DNA of 64,000 nt, from the NCBI RefSeq assembly GCF_000219535.2, contig NZ_CP007806.1, positions 1,052,501 through 1,116,500 of the forward strand, in the 5' to 3' direction. The first letter of the stretch is position 1, and each line of letters starts with the position of its first letter. This stretch comes from Brevibacillus laterosporus LMG 15441 (GTDB taxonomy: Bacteria > Bacillota > Bacilli > Brevibacillales > Brevibacillaceae). The translations under genes were made by a program, and so were the position numbers. The notes beneath the pieces are model-generated. The model did not search any database, was not told the origin of the DNA, and was given only the letters and a program-made list of their open reading frames with translations. Shown here piece by piece: positions 20,142 to 29,371 of the stretch.

Positions 20142-20240
20142 CCGAGGCAGCTAGCTGGCTGCTTCGGACAACAGCAAGGGAAGGAAAGTGACGGAGCATA
20201 ACACACTAACTTAGAACAGCTTTCCTTCTCTTGCTGTTGT
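20142..20240 (+). repeat. Two consecutive hairpins between pflB and pflA
   Basis: First hairpin: CCGAGGCAGC (20142-20151) with GCTGCTTCGG (20158-20167). Second: a 21-bp stem, 20168-20188 with 20220-20240, with a single G-T pair and a 31-base loop. Neither is followed by a T-run. The second ends 2 bases before the pflA ribosome site, so it may limit pflA readthrough or translation, or protect pflB mRNA. Confidence 0.7.
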
Positions 20241-20259
20241 GTAGAAAGGATTGATCAAC

Positions 20260-21000
20260 ATGAAAGGTCGAATTCACTCCCTTGAAACATTTGGTACTGT
20301 AGACGGTCCAGGTATTCGATTTGTCTTATTTTTGCAAGGCTGTGCTTTAAAATGCAAATTTTGCCATAATGCAGATACATGGGATACAAGCGGTGGAACA
20401 GAGATGACGGTAGACGAGGTCTTGGCTGAAATTGAACCCTACCTGAATTACTATCGTAACTCTGGTGGTGGTCTGACAGTCACAGGTGGAGAGCCGACCT
20501 TACAAGCTCCTTTTGTAACGGAGGTTTTTACTGCTGTTAAAGAAAAATGGGGTCTTCACACTACGCTAGATTCTTCAGGCTTCTGTGACACAGCTAAGGC
20601 GGATAAATTACTGGAAGTGACCGATTTGGTCCTTCTTGATCTAAAACAGATGAATCGTGAAAAGCATATCTGGCTTACCAGCCAACCAAATGATCGGACA
20701 TTAGCATTTGCCAAGTTTTTATCTGATCGCGGCAAAAAAATGTGGATTCGTCACGTGTTGATCCCAGGTATTACGGATTCGGCTAGTCATTTGCTTGAAA
20801 TGGGGGAATTTATCGGCTCCCTCCAAGGTGTGGAAAAGGTAGAAATTCTACCTTACCATGAAATGGGTATATATAAATGGGAGGAGCTAGGCAAAGCGTA
20901 TCCATTAAAAGGACAGCGCTCTCCCTCAGAGGAAGAAGTTAAACGTGCCTATGAATTAATTGAGAAAGGCAGAACCAATCAGCTTCAGGTCATTAAATAA
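20260..21000 (+). CDS. pflA: Pyruvate formate-lyase activating enzyme
   Basis: Radical SAM enzyme that installs the glycyl radical on PflB. The [4Fe-4S] motif C28-x3-C32-x2-C35 (GCALKCKFC) follows THGTVDGPGIR-like TFGTVDGPGIRFVLFLQ. 246 residues is the usual size. ATG 20260 sits 9 bases after AGAAAGGA; the in-frame TTG at 20251 is too close to that site. A good terminator follows. Confidence 0.95.
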   Translation: MKGRIHSLETFGTVDGPGIRFVLFLQGCALKCKFCHNADTWDTSGGTEMTVDEVLAEIEPYLNYYRNSGGGLTVTGGEPTLQAPFVTEVFTAVKEKWGLHTTLDSSGFCDTAKADKLLEVTDLVLLDLKQMNREKHIWLTSQPNDRTLAFAKFLSDRGKKMWIRHVLIPGITDSASHLLEMGEFIGSLQGVEKVEILPYHEMGIYKWEELGKAYPLKGQRSPSEEEVKRAYELIEKGRTNQLQVIK

Positions 21001-21021
21001 TAGATAATAGATAGTTGATAA

Positions 21022-21066
21022 AGCCAAACTCTCCACTTTGGATTCAGGAGGGTTTGGCTATTTTAT
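21022..21066 (+). terminator. Terminator of pflBA
   Basis: 13-bp stem (AGCCAAACTCTCC with GGAGGGTTTGGCT, one G-T pair) followed by ATTTTATTG. Confidence 0.85.
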
Positions 21067-21484
21067 TGTGACAAATAATCGGCATGCAATCTTTTTATTT
21101 CTCATTCCTTTTTACGATAGAAAGGAATGGAATTTGGATATAGATAAGAAATGGTTTGGCCTTTTTTATGGTCAAGCTTTTTTACTGTTGCTTGATTAGT
21201 CCAAATCACTTGAGTAGCTGCTTACATTGCTCCTAATCCTCTTCAGTCACATATTCGAAAAAGAGATTCATGCTTTCCTATCTACATAAAGTGCCAAATA
21301 AGGAGATTGGAAATGCCTTATAACAAAGCCTTTTTCCGCTATTAATTTAACTTTTGTCAACATTCTTCATGACGGAACTAGATTTTCATTTTATTGAATA
21401 AGAAACGAGACCATTCTAGTATTAAGTCATGAACAAGACATTATTGTTACTCATATGGAGCTTGTGTTTGAAAGGAGTATGATT
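21067..21484. other. Leader region upstream of mtlA
   Basis: No gene seen in about 420 bases. A 9-bp inverted repeat (CATTCCTTT 21103-21111, AAAGGAATG 21121-21129) lies in it. MtlR and CcpA control would be expected, but I could not identify a convincing operator by eye. Confidence 0.4.
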
Positions 21485-22954
21485 ATGAATCAGACATCTG
21501 TAGCAGCACAGCAGTCTCAAGATACAGGTCTACGAGTAAAGGTTCAAAAATTTGGACGTTTTCTAAGTGGGATGGTCATGCCAAATATCGGTGCCTTCAT
21601 TGCTTGGGGACTGATCACTGCTCTGTTTATACCGACCGGCTGGATTCCTAATGAAGAATTGGGTAAAATGGTAGGCCCTATGATCACTTATCTTCTGCCG
21701 TTACTGATTGGCTACACGGGCGGTAAAATGATCTATGATGTACGCGGTGGCGTACTCGGTGCGATAGCTACAATGGGCATTATCGTTGGTGCAGAAATTC
21801 CGATGTTCCTTGGCGCGATGGTCATGGGTCCACTTGGCGGATACGCTATGAAAAAGGTGGACGGGTTATTTGAAGGGAAGATCAGGGCAGGTTTCGAGAT
21901 GCTGGTGAACAACTTCTCAGCGGGGATTCTTGGAGCGATTTTGGCCATTATTGCCTACACAGGTGTAGGTCCTGTTGTTTCTGCTCTTACAAATGCTTTA
22001 GCGGCAGGCGTTCAAGCTATTGTTGATCTGGGGCTTTTACCGCTAGTTAGTATCTTCATTGAACCGGCAAAGGTTTTATTTTTAAATAATGCAATCAATC
22101 ATGGAATCTTAGGCCCTATTGGATTAAAAGAAGCGGCAGAAACCGGTAAATCGATATTCTTCCTGCTTGAAGCAAACCCGGGTCCTGGATTTGGAATCCT
22201 GCTAGCTTATTGGCTGGTAGGGCGTGGTGCAGCAAAGCAATCCGCTCCGGGTGCAGCAATTATTCACTTCCTAGGCGGGATTCACGAAATTTATTTCCCT
22301 TATATTTTGATGAAGCCAAAGCTAATTCTAGCAGCAATTGGCGGTGGCATCAGTGGGGTATTTGTTTTCAAATTGTTAGGTGCCGGTTTAGTAGCGACTG
22401 CATCTCCGGGTAGTATCTTTGCGATAGCTGCTATGGCGCCAAAAGGTGGATTATTCCCGGTATTAGCCGGGGTAGTCATTAGTACGATCGTTTCTTTCCT
22501 ACTTGCATCTGTATTCTTAAAAGCTTCGGCTGCATCAGATGAAGAGGATGGACTAGACAAAGCAACTGCACAAATGAAAGCAATGAAAAACAACAAAGAA
22601 GAAAGCGCTGTTGTAAGCGCTAACGTAAAAAATCAGGCAGACCAAGTTGCCACTAGCAATGCTTTACCTGCAAAGGAACAGGTGAAAAAAGTAATTTTTG
22701 CTTGTGATGCTGGAATGGGTTCAAGTGCTATGGGTGCTTCTATTTTACGCAAGAAGTTCCAAAAGGCAGGCATTGATGTAGAAGTAACAAATAAAGCAAT
22801 AAATGATTTACCAAAGAATGTAGACATTGTTGTTACACATAAATCTTTGACCGAACGTGCTAAACAAACGGTACCCCAAGCGCATCATATCTCGGTAGAT
22901 AATTTCCTAAGCAGTCCTAAATATGATGAGTTAACCACCTATCTAAGTAAGTAA
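21485..22954 (+). CDS. mtlA: Mannitol-specific PTS transporter, EIICB
   Basis: Membrane protein that imports and phosphorylates mannitol to mannitol-1-phosphate. ATG 21485 lies 7 bases after AAAGGAG; the product has 489 residues. The EIIC membrane part (~1-340) contains GMVMPNIGAFIAWGLITALF and the HEIYFPYILM sugar-site motif. A linker leads to EIIB with Cys407 in FACDAGMGSSAMG. There is no EIIA domain; mtlF supplies it. Confidence 0.95.
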   Translation: MNQTSVAAQQSQDTGLRVKVQKFGRFLSGMVMPNIGAFIAWGLITALFIPTGWIPNEELGKMVGPMITYLLPLLIGYTGGKMIYDVRGGVLGAIATMGIIVGAEIPMFLGAMVMGPLGGYAMKKVDGLFEGKIRAGFEMLVNNFSAGILGAILAIIAYTGVGPVVSALTNALAAGVQAIVDLGLLPLVSIFIEPAKVLFLNNAINHGILGPIGLKEAAETGKSIFFLLEANPGPGFGILLAYWLVGRGAAKQSAPGAAIIHFLGGIHEIYFPYILMKPKLILAAIGGGISGVFVFKLLGAGLVATASPGSIFAIAAMAPKGGLFPVLAGVVISTIVSFLLASVFLKASAASDEEDGLDKATAQMKAMKNNKEESAVVSANVKNQADQVATSNALPAKEQVKKVIFACDAGMGSSAMGASILRKKFQKAGIDVEVTNKAINDLPKNVDIVVTHKSLTERAKQTVPQAHHISVDNFLSSPKYDELTTYLSK

Positions 22955-22988
22955 TCGATAGGAAATCCATGAGAAAGGCGGTGTACAT

Positions 22989-25157
22989 GTGCAAATTTCA
23001 GCGAGACAACAACAGATGATCATGATACTACTACGGGAGAACAACGGGATTACGATTGCTAAAATTGCTGATGAAATCCATACGAGCACACGCACTGTAC
23101 ACCGTGAATTACCTGAGATAGAACCACTGATGGAGCAGTACGGACTTCACCTAATGAAACGGTCGGGGGTTGGCTTGATTCTCCAAGGAGCGGAACAAGA
23201 TAAAGAGCGATTAGAACGAGCACTGGAGAGGGCTATACAGCATTCCTCCAAGCATGTATCTAATCCAGAGCAACATCAAGAGGCATTTCAAGTGACCCAA
23301 AGGGAGTTTAGCCCTGAGGAGCGACGCAGTATTATTTTGTGTACCCTGCTAGCGGCCAACGAACCCATCAAGCTATTTTTGCTGGCACATAATCTGAAGG
23401 TGGCGGTTCCTACTATTAGTCACGATTTAGATCAATTGGAAGAGTGGGTTAGAGGTTTGCAGTTACATTTGGTACGTCGCAGAGGATACGGCATTGAGTT
23501 GAAGGGGACGGAGGCAGCAAAGAGAAAAGCCATGATGTCCCTACTCTCCGAAAACTTAGATGAAACACAACTCATTGGATTATTAAAAGAGAATATCCAG
23601 CAAAAAACGGCTCAAAGGGTAAACAGTGCTTCCGAGCAGTTATTAGGTCTGATTCAACGAGACAGATTGATTGCTGTGGAAAATACACTACAGCGTGTAC
23701 GGAAGGATTTGCCTTATCCATTAGCTGATAGCTCCTATATTGCTTTAGTAGTTCATTTGTCCCTCATGATTGAACGACTCATGAAAGGCGAGCATATCGA
23801 GATTGATCAGCATTACTTTGAAGATTTGAAAAGGCAAGCCGAATATAAAGTTGCTAAGCAAATCATTAATGAATTAGCAGGTACCTTTACCATTCCATTT
23901 CCTGAAGCAGAAATTGCTTACATCACCATGCATCTCCAAGGATCTAAGCTACGAATGAGTCAGCATGATCTATTAGAGATCAATAATGTAGAAGTAACCG
24001 CCGTAGCACAGAAGCTAATGGAGGGTGCCGGAAGAAGATTAGGGGTCAATTTTTATGAAGATCGCTCATTGTTATCAGGACTCTTAACTCATTTGGAGCC
24101 GGCAATGAATCGAATGAGGCGAGGCATGCACATTCGCAATCCGTTGCTCCATAAAATCAAACAAGATTATGAGCAAGTATTCAAAGTGATAGCGGAAACA
24201 GTCAAGGAAGCATTTCCCCCTGTACAGGTTCCAGAGGAGGAGATTGCTTATCTGGTTCTCCATTTTGGTTCCTCAATGGAGCGGTTAAAGAGAACACGTA
24301 CCAAATACAGGGCACTAATCGTTTGTTCAAGCGGGATCGGATCTTCTCGTATGCTGGCAGACCGGATTGAAGCAGAAATTCCAGAAATAGAAGTTTTTAA
24401 ACATGCTTCTATCTTTGAGGTACATCAAATTGATTTTACAAAGTATGACCTAATTATCTCAACGATTCCTGTCCCATTTGAGCAGAAGCCGTACATTACA
24501 GTAAGCCCGTTATTATCACGTGAAGAAATTGCTAGTATTCGGAATTTCCTCAGTCAGGTACCAATAGAACCTTTGAATGATGCTAAGCCTAGTCAACCGC
24601 AAACGATAGAAAAAATTCTGGATCATATGGAGGCAGGCGAATCCTACTTTAGGTATACGCTAACTATTTGCAAGGGCTGGTATGATGTCCAACTAAATAA
24701 CCAGAGCCAGGATATTATCGAAACGCTGGAAACGATATGTGAACAATTAAAGAATCTTGGGATCATGCGTGACTATCGAAAGGTTGTTCGTAAATTACTA
24801 GAACGCGAGGAGAAAAGCGGTCTTGGTATACCAGGTACCACGCAGGTTCTCTATCATGTAAAAAGTGCGGAAATCGTACAACCCTCCTTTTCCATTGGAT
24901 ATTTACAAGAACCGATCATTCGCCGGTCGATGGATGGGGAAGAGATGAGTGTTACTAAATTACTAATTTTGGTGAGTCCACAAGAAATGCGGAGTGAAGG
25001 AACAGAAATTCTGAGTGAAATCAGCTCTTTATTAATTGAAGAAGAGACAATGAATGTAATAGAAAACAAGCAGCCTATCGAGATTAAAACCTACTTTATA
25101 GAAAAATTGAAACAGTTTTGTTTCAGAAAAGTTAAAGAGAGAGGAAATCACCTATGA
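22989..25157 (+). CDS. mtlR: Mannitol operon activator MtlR (PRD/PTS-domain regulator)
   Basis: PTS-controlled transcription activator. Starts with GTG at 22989 behind AAAGGCGG. Order: N-terminal winged helices (IAKIADEIHTSTRTVHREL), two PTS regulation domains (HLSLMIERLMKGEHI and IAYITMHLQGSK in the first; VLHFGSSMERL in the second), a Gat-type EIIB domain with Cys in LIVCSSGIGSSRML, and an EIIA-Mtl-like C-terminal domain. It sits inside the operon between mtlA and mtlF, as in some Bacillales, and its stop overlaps the mtlF start by 4 bases. Confidence 0.92.
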   Translation: MQISARQQQMIMILLRENNGITIAKIADEIHTSTRTVHRELPEIEPLMEQYGLHLMKRSGVGLILQGAEQDKERLERALERAIQHSSKHVSNPEQHQEAFQVTQREFSPEERRSIILCTLLAANEPIKLFLLAHNLKVAVPTISHDLDQLEEWVRGLQLHLVRRRGYGIELKGTEAAKRKAMMSLLSENLDETQLIGLLKENIQQKTAQRVNSASEQLLGLIQRDRLIAVENTLQRVRKDLPYPLADSSYIALVVHLSLMIERLMKGEHIEIDQHYFEDLKRQAEYKVAKQIINELAGTFTIPFPEAEIAYITMHLQGSKLRMSQHDLLEINNVEVTAVAQKLMEGAGRRLGVNFYEDRSLLSGLLTHLEPAMNRMRRGMHIRNPLLHKIKQDYEQVFKVIAETVKEAFPPVQVPEEEIAYLVLHFGSSMERLKRTRTKYRALIVCSSGIGSSRMLADRIEAEIPEIEVFKHASIFEVHQIDFTKYDLIISTIPVPFEQKPYITVSPLLSREEIASIRNFLSQVPIEPLNDAKPSQPQTIEKILDHMEAGESYFRYTLTICKGWYDVQLNNQSQDIIETLETICEQLKNLGIMRDYRKVVRKLLEREEKSGLGIPGTTQVLYHVKSAEIVQPSFSIGYLQEPIIRRSMDGEEMSVTKLLILVSPQEMRSEGTEILSEISSLLIEEETMNVIENKQPIEIKTYFIEKLKQFCFRKVKERGNHL

Positions 25158-25576
25158 CAAACATCGTAATTGCTAGAAATCAAAAAGCGAACAACAAACA
25201 AGAAGCAATTGAGCTAGCAGGTAAACTATTAGTGCAAGCAGGTCATGTTGAAGCGGACTATATTACTAAAATGCAAGAGCGTGAAGAGCTGTTAACCACT
25301 TATCTTGGCAATGGTGTGGCAATTCCTCATGGTACGAATGAGGCAAAGACATTGATTAAAAGTACAGGAATTTCAATTGTACAGCTTCCAGATGGAGTAG
25401 ATTTTGGGGAAGGGAATAAAGCGCGTTTATTGATCGGTATTGCAGGTGTAGGTGATGAGCATCTGGATATCTTGTCTGATTTAGCGATTGTGGTATCCGA
25501 GGAAGAAAATGTAGAGAAATTGGTTCATGCTACTACCGATGAAGAGATCATGGATATCATCAAGGGAGGTATGTAG
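25154..25576 (+). CDS. mtlF: Mannitol-specific PTS EIIA
   Basis: 140-residue phosphocarrier giving phosphate to the MtlA EIIB domain. The phosphorylated His59 lies in GVAIPHGTNEAK. ATG overlaps the mtlR stop (ATGA), implying coupled translation. mtlD starts 2 bases after its stop. Confidence 0.94.
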   Translation: MTNIVIARNQKANNKQEAIELAGKLLVQAGHVEADYITKMQEREELLTTYLGNGVAIPHGTNEAKTLIKSTGISIVQLPDGVDFGEGNKARLLIGIAGVGDEHLDILSDLAIVVSEEENVEKLVHATTDEEIMDIIKGGM

Positions 25577-25577
25577 G

Positions 25578-26726
25578 ATGCGTGCCATTCACTTTGGAGC
25601 AGGTAACATTGGACGAGGCTTCATTGGACTGTTACTAGAACAGGCAGGGTTTGAGGTATGCTTTGTAGATGTTAATGAGGAGCTTGTTAAGGAAATAAAC
25701 CAACGTAAATCTTATACCGTACAGATCGCTGAAGAAGAAACACAAGAATTCACGGTTCAACATGTAAGTGCCCTACATGGAGCAGACGAACAGGCAGTAG
25801 TTCAAGCCATTGCTACTGCCGATCTCGTCACGACAGCGGTTGGGCCTCATATTCTCCCATACATTTCTCAATCAATTGCCTGGGGCATGAAGGAACGCAT
25901 GAATCAAATCAGCGAGCCACTTAACATCATTGCCTGTGAAAATGCGATCGGTGGAAGCACTTTACTTAAGCAATACGTGTATAGTCACTTACATGAATCA
26001 GAGCAGGCAAGAGCGGATCAACAATTTGGGTTTCCAGATTCTGCTGTAGACCGAATTGTTCCGATGCAAAAGAATGATGACCAGCTAATGGTGATGGTGG
26101 AAGCTTATTTCGAATGGGTCATCGATCAATCACAGGCAAAAGGTAAATTACCTGAATCTTCTGATATTATGTATGTAGATAATCTAGAACCCTATATTGA
26201 GCGGAAACTATACACGGTTAACACAGGACATGCTACAGCGGCTTATCTTGGCTATTTAAAAGGTTATTCCTATATAGAAGAAGCGATGAAAGATCCACAG
26301 ATTCGCCAATTAACAGAAGAAACATTGCAAGAAACGGGTAACGTGTTGCAGAAAAAATATGGTTTTCAGGCAACAGAGCATGCTGCCTATATTAGTAAAA
26401 TCCTTCGTCGCTTCGAAAATAAACACCTACAAGATGAAGTGACACGTATTGCGCGTTCGCCAATTCGTAAGTTGGGCTGTAACGATCGTTTTATTAATCC
26501 AGCTCGTCAAGCATTGTTTTATCAAATGGAGCCCAAGGCACTTTGCTTGGGAATAGCAGCGGCTCTTTCGTTTGACTACAAACAAGATTCAGAAGCAGTC
26601 GAGCTGCAAAATAGTATTAGACAGCAAGGCTTGAAGGAAACGATCATGAAATATTGTGAGTTGCCAGAAGAGAGTCCGTTGATAGAATGGATTTTGGAAA
26701 AACATGAGATACTTCAAAAATCATAA
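25578..26726 (+). CDS. mtlD: Mannitol-1-phosphate 5-dehydrogenase
   Basis: Converts mannitol-1-phosphate to fructose-6-phosphate with NAD. The nucleotide-binding motif HFGAGNIGRGFIG is at residues ~4-16; KLYTVNTGHATAAYLGYLKG and the RSPIRKLGCNDRFINPA block are family signatures. ATG 25578 follows GGAGGT inside the mtlF tail; 382 residues is usual. Last gene of the operon. Confidence 0.95.
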   Translation: MRAIHFGAGNIGRGFIGLLLEQAGFEVCFVDVNEELVKEINQRKSYTVQIAEEETQEFTVQHVSALHGADEQAVVQAIATADLVTTAVGPHILPYISQSIAWGMKERMNQISEPLNIIACENAIGGSTLLKQYVYSHLHESEQARADQQFGFPDSAVDRIVPMQKNDDQLMVMVEAYFEWVIDQSQAKGKLPESSDIMYVDNLEPYIERKLYTVNTGHATAAYLGYLKGYSYIEEAMKDPQIRQLTEETLQETGNVLQKKYGFQATEHAAYISKILRRFENKHLQDEVTRIARSPIRKLGCNDRFINPARQALFYQMEPKALCLGIAAALSFDYKQDSEAVELQNSIRQQGLKETIMKYCELPEESPLIEWILEKHEILQKS

Positions 26727-26740
26727 TAAATTTTTCTAGA

Positions 26741-26770
26741 AGGATCGGGAATTCCCCGATCTTTTTTCTT
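26741..26770 (+). terminator. Terminator of the mannitol operon
   Basis: GATCGGG (26743-26749) with CCCGATC (26755-26761), 5-base loop, then TTTTTTCTT. Confidence 0.85.
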
Positions 26771-26862
26771 ATGAACGAGCAAGAAACCTATTATTGACAA
26801 AAATGTAAATTAAATATAAGGTTTAAATGGAAAAATCAAATTATATTAAGGGAGGTAACAAA

Positions 26863-27999
26863 ATGTCAAGAATGACGGAAACAATCGTTTCTGAAAGAGC
26901 AAGAGAGATGCAGAAGCAGGTAATGCAAAAATTCCGTTCCAAAATTAGTCCTTCTCTAGCAAAGATTGTGAAGCAATCTCAGGGTGTAGCCAAGCAATTT
27001 GTACCAAGTCCCTATGAAGCATTAGAATATGGCACAGAAAAGCCTTTTGAAGAGGGTAAAAATAATAAAGGAATATACGGACTTGAAAGAATATACGAGG
27101 ATCGAGCAGTATTAACTCCCTATTTTGAATGTTCTGCCTATTGTAGATACTGTTTTAAGAAAACCCGTACGTTAGCGGGAGAAGCCAAGCGGATGTCAGA
27201 TGAAAATATTGCAGATGCGATCAACTATATAAGCAATGATGATCGGATTAAAACGGTATTAATTACCGGCGGAGACCCGTTTCTCGATGTAACATTACTG
27301 CATAAGGTTCTACAGCAAATCAAGGAAATTGATCATGTACGAAACATTCGGGTAGGCACCAGAAATATTCTATTTGCTCCCGAAAACATCACGGATGAAA
27401 CAGCAGAGATGTTATCAGAATTTAATGAAATTAACTATGAAAATCCACGTTTATCCAGGAACCTTTCCATTGGCTTATCTCTAAATCACCCAGATGAACT
27501 TACCCCAGAAGTTATTCGCGCTGCGCAAAAGATCATTTCCCGAGGTATTACGATAAGAGGACAAATCGTTTTGATGAAAGATATTAATGATAATACCAAA
27601 ACGATGCGAGAATTAATAGAGCTGTTTCTCTGTAATGGGATTGTGCCTTATTATCTGTTCCACTGTATGGCTGTAGTCGGCGCTAAGCATTTCCGTACAT
27701 CAGTCCAAAAGGGAATTGATATTATACGTGAACTATCCGCTTTCTCTGGAAGCATTGCTCCGCATTATGTTTATGTAACCCCTATTGGAAAGCATAGAGT
27801 CGGTACGAATTCTCAGCTCGATTATGTAGAGATTGATGGTCAACGGTATATTCGTTCCACTACACCATATAAAGCGGCTGATTTCTTACATTTCTCTGAT
27901 AACACGATGCTACCACCTCTTCATGAAATAAATGAAAACGGATACATTGTGTCTCATTATCTTGACGGGGATGATAATCCAATGGAGGCATTGATATGA
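26863..27999 (+). CDS. Radical SAM enzyme of the lysine 2,3-aminomutase family
   Basis: 378 residues from ATG 26863, which follows GGGAGGT; an ATG at 26827 lacks a site. The SAM-cluster motif is C90-x3-C94-x2-C97 (CSAYCRYCF). The family pattern continues with TGGDPF, VGTRNI, and GAKHFRTSVQKGIDIIREL. In true lysine aminomutases the next block is VVDAPGGGGK with the PLP lysine; here it is VYVTPIGK, shortened by two residues, with Lys310 possibly the PLP lysine and the substrate-contacting Asp missing. A 1,2-amino shift on another amino acid is the simplest guess. Its stop overlaps the ATP-grasp start, so the two act together. Confidence 0.75.
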   Translation: MSRMTETIVSERAREMQKQVMQKFRSKISPSLAKIVKQSQGVAKQFVPSPYEALEYGTEKPFEEGKNNKGIYGLERIYEDRAVLTPYFECSAYCRYCFKKTRTLAGEAKRMSDENIADAINYISNDDRIKTVLITGGDPFLDVTLLHKVLQQIKEIDHVRNIRVGTRNILFAPENITDETAEMLSEFNEINYENPRLSRNLSIGLSLNHPDELTPEVIRAAQKIISRGITIRGQIVLMKDINDNTKTMRELIELFLCNGIVPYYLFHCMAVVGAKHFRTSVQKGIDIIRELSAFSGSIAPHYVYVTPIGKHRVGTNSQLDYVEIDGQRYIRSTTPYKAADFLHFSDNTMLPPLHEINENGYIVSHYLDGDDNPMEALI

Positions 28000-29360
28000 A
28001 AGAATTAATCGTATTTATTGAAAATCTCTCGGTAGTTCCTACCATTAATCGCGCTGTTCATGTTACGAAAATGGGATACCAGTGTGCAATCATTACTCGC
28101 CCTCTCACAGAGCATGAAAGAACGAAAATCGCTCAATTAGAAGCAGAAAACGACATTCCTGCTTTATTTGCCGAAATAATGGAGACTACTGATTTTGGCT
28201 ATGAGGAATTAGAAAAAAAGATGTGCATGCTTGAGGAAACATATAAAATTTCTGCTGTACTTAGTATTCTTGGGTTATTTTCAAGCGCTGGTTTATTAGG
28301 GGCTGATGTCGCTAAGATAGCAGAAAAAAGAGGATTACCATCTCAGGACTCAGATGCGTTGTATCGTACAAATAACAAATACCTTATGCGTGACGCACTA
28401 AGACATGCGGGAGTGCTAACGGTTGATTATGGACTAGCTGTCGATGTAGATTCAGCAGTCGCCCATGCGGAACGGATTGGCTATCCGGTGATTTTAAAGC
28501 CGATTAACGGAGTTGCTTCGCATTTAATTCTCAAATCCCACAATCAACAAGAGGTAAGGGATAATTTTACATACGCCCTGCAAAAGCTACCTGACTGTAA
28601 TTATTCCAATCTTTATGCATCCTGTCACACCTATGCGACGAAGGATGGGAAGCTTATTGATTTTAATCCGATGGGTTGCATGCTAGTGGAAAAATATATG
28701 AATGGTCGGGAAGCTAGTGTAGAGATGGTGATCACAGAGAAGGAAATCATTCCTCTACTTGTGCATGATAAGCTAAAAGTCACAGAAGAAAAGCAGGTGT
28801 TCTATGAGCATCTTCTGGTCGTTCCCCCTCTTCGCTTTACGGAGAAGGAAATTGAGGAGCTCAAGAATTATGCAGTGGAAGCCGTTCGCGCTGTTGGCTT
28901 AAAGAATTCGTTGTCCCATGTTGAATTACGCTATGACGAAAAATTAGGCCCACAGGTATTAGAAATCAATCCACGTATAGGTGGTATGTGTGTTAAGGAT
29001 AGCTTAGAAACAATGCTTGGATTTGATTCTGTAAAAGCCCAATTGGGAATTGTTTTAGGAACCTTTGAATTACCGACTCTACCAAACCAAGAACAAACTC
29101 CTCATGCCATGTTTACTTTATATCCAAAGGAGAGCGGGATTCTTCGAGCGGTAAACGGACTAGAGGAGCTTGAAAAAATTCCTGGGGTATTAAGAGTAAC
29201 ACAAGTCTATCCAATAGGAGCAGAGATAAGAGGGGACGAGGAAGAAGTATTTCTCGTTATGTGCTGGATGCGTGGAGAAAGCTATGAACATATTGAACAA
29301 GTCTATGAAAAGGCGTGCGAGCTAGTCACATTTGAAATCGAGAAATTGGTTAAGGTGTAG
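27996..29360 (+). CDS. ATP-grasp carboxylate-amine ligase
   Basis: 454-residue cytosolic ligase of the ATP-grasp superfamily, nearest in layout to L-amino-acid (dipeptide) ligases and carbamoyl-phosphate-synthetase-like enzymes. It shows NKYLMRDALRHAGV, the ATP-lid lysine block YPVILKPINGVASHLI, VEKYMNGREASVEMVI, and the metal/ATP motif LEINPRIGG with Glu323 and Asn325. It would join a carboxylate to an amine via an acyl phosphate. The substrate is probably the product of the aminomutase-like enzyme encoded just upstream (ATGA overlap), which is inference. Confidence 0.8.
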   Translation: MKELIVFIENLSVVPTINRAVHVTKMGYQCAIITRPLTEHERTKIAQLEAENDIPALFAEIMETTDFGYEELEKKMCMLEETYKISAVLSILGLFSSAGLLGADVAKIAEKRGLPSQDSDALYRTNNKYLMRDALRHAGVLTVDYGLAVDVDSAVAHAERIGYPVILKPINGVASHLILKSHNQQEVRDNFTYALQKLPDCNYSNLYASCHTYATKDGKLIDFNPMGCMLVEKYMNGREASVEMVITEKEIIPLLVHDKLKVTEEKQVFYEHLLVVPPLRFTEKEIEELKNYAVEAVRAVGLKNSLSHVELRYDEKLGPQVLEINPRIGGMCVKDSLETMLGFDSVKAQLGIVLGTFELPTLPNQEQTPHAMFTLYPKESGILRAVNGLEELEKIPGVLRVTQVYPIGAEIRGDEEEVFLVMCWMRGESYEHIEQVYEKACELVTFEIEKLVKV

Positions 29361-29371
29361 GAGGAAAGAAC

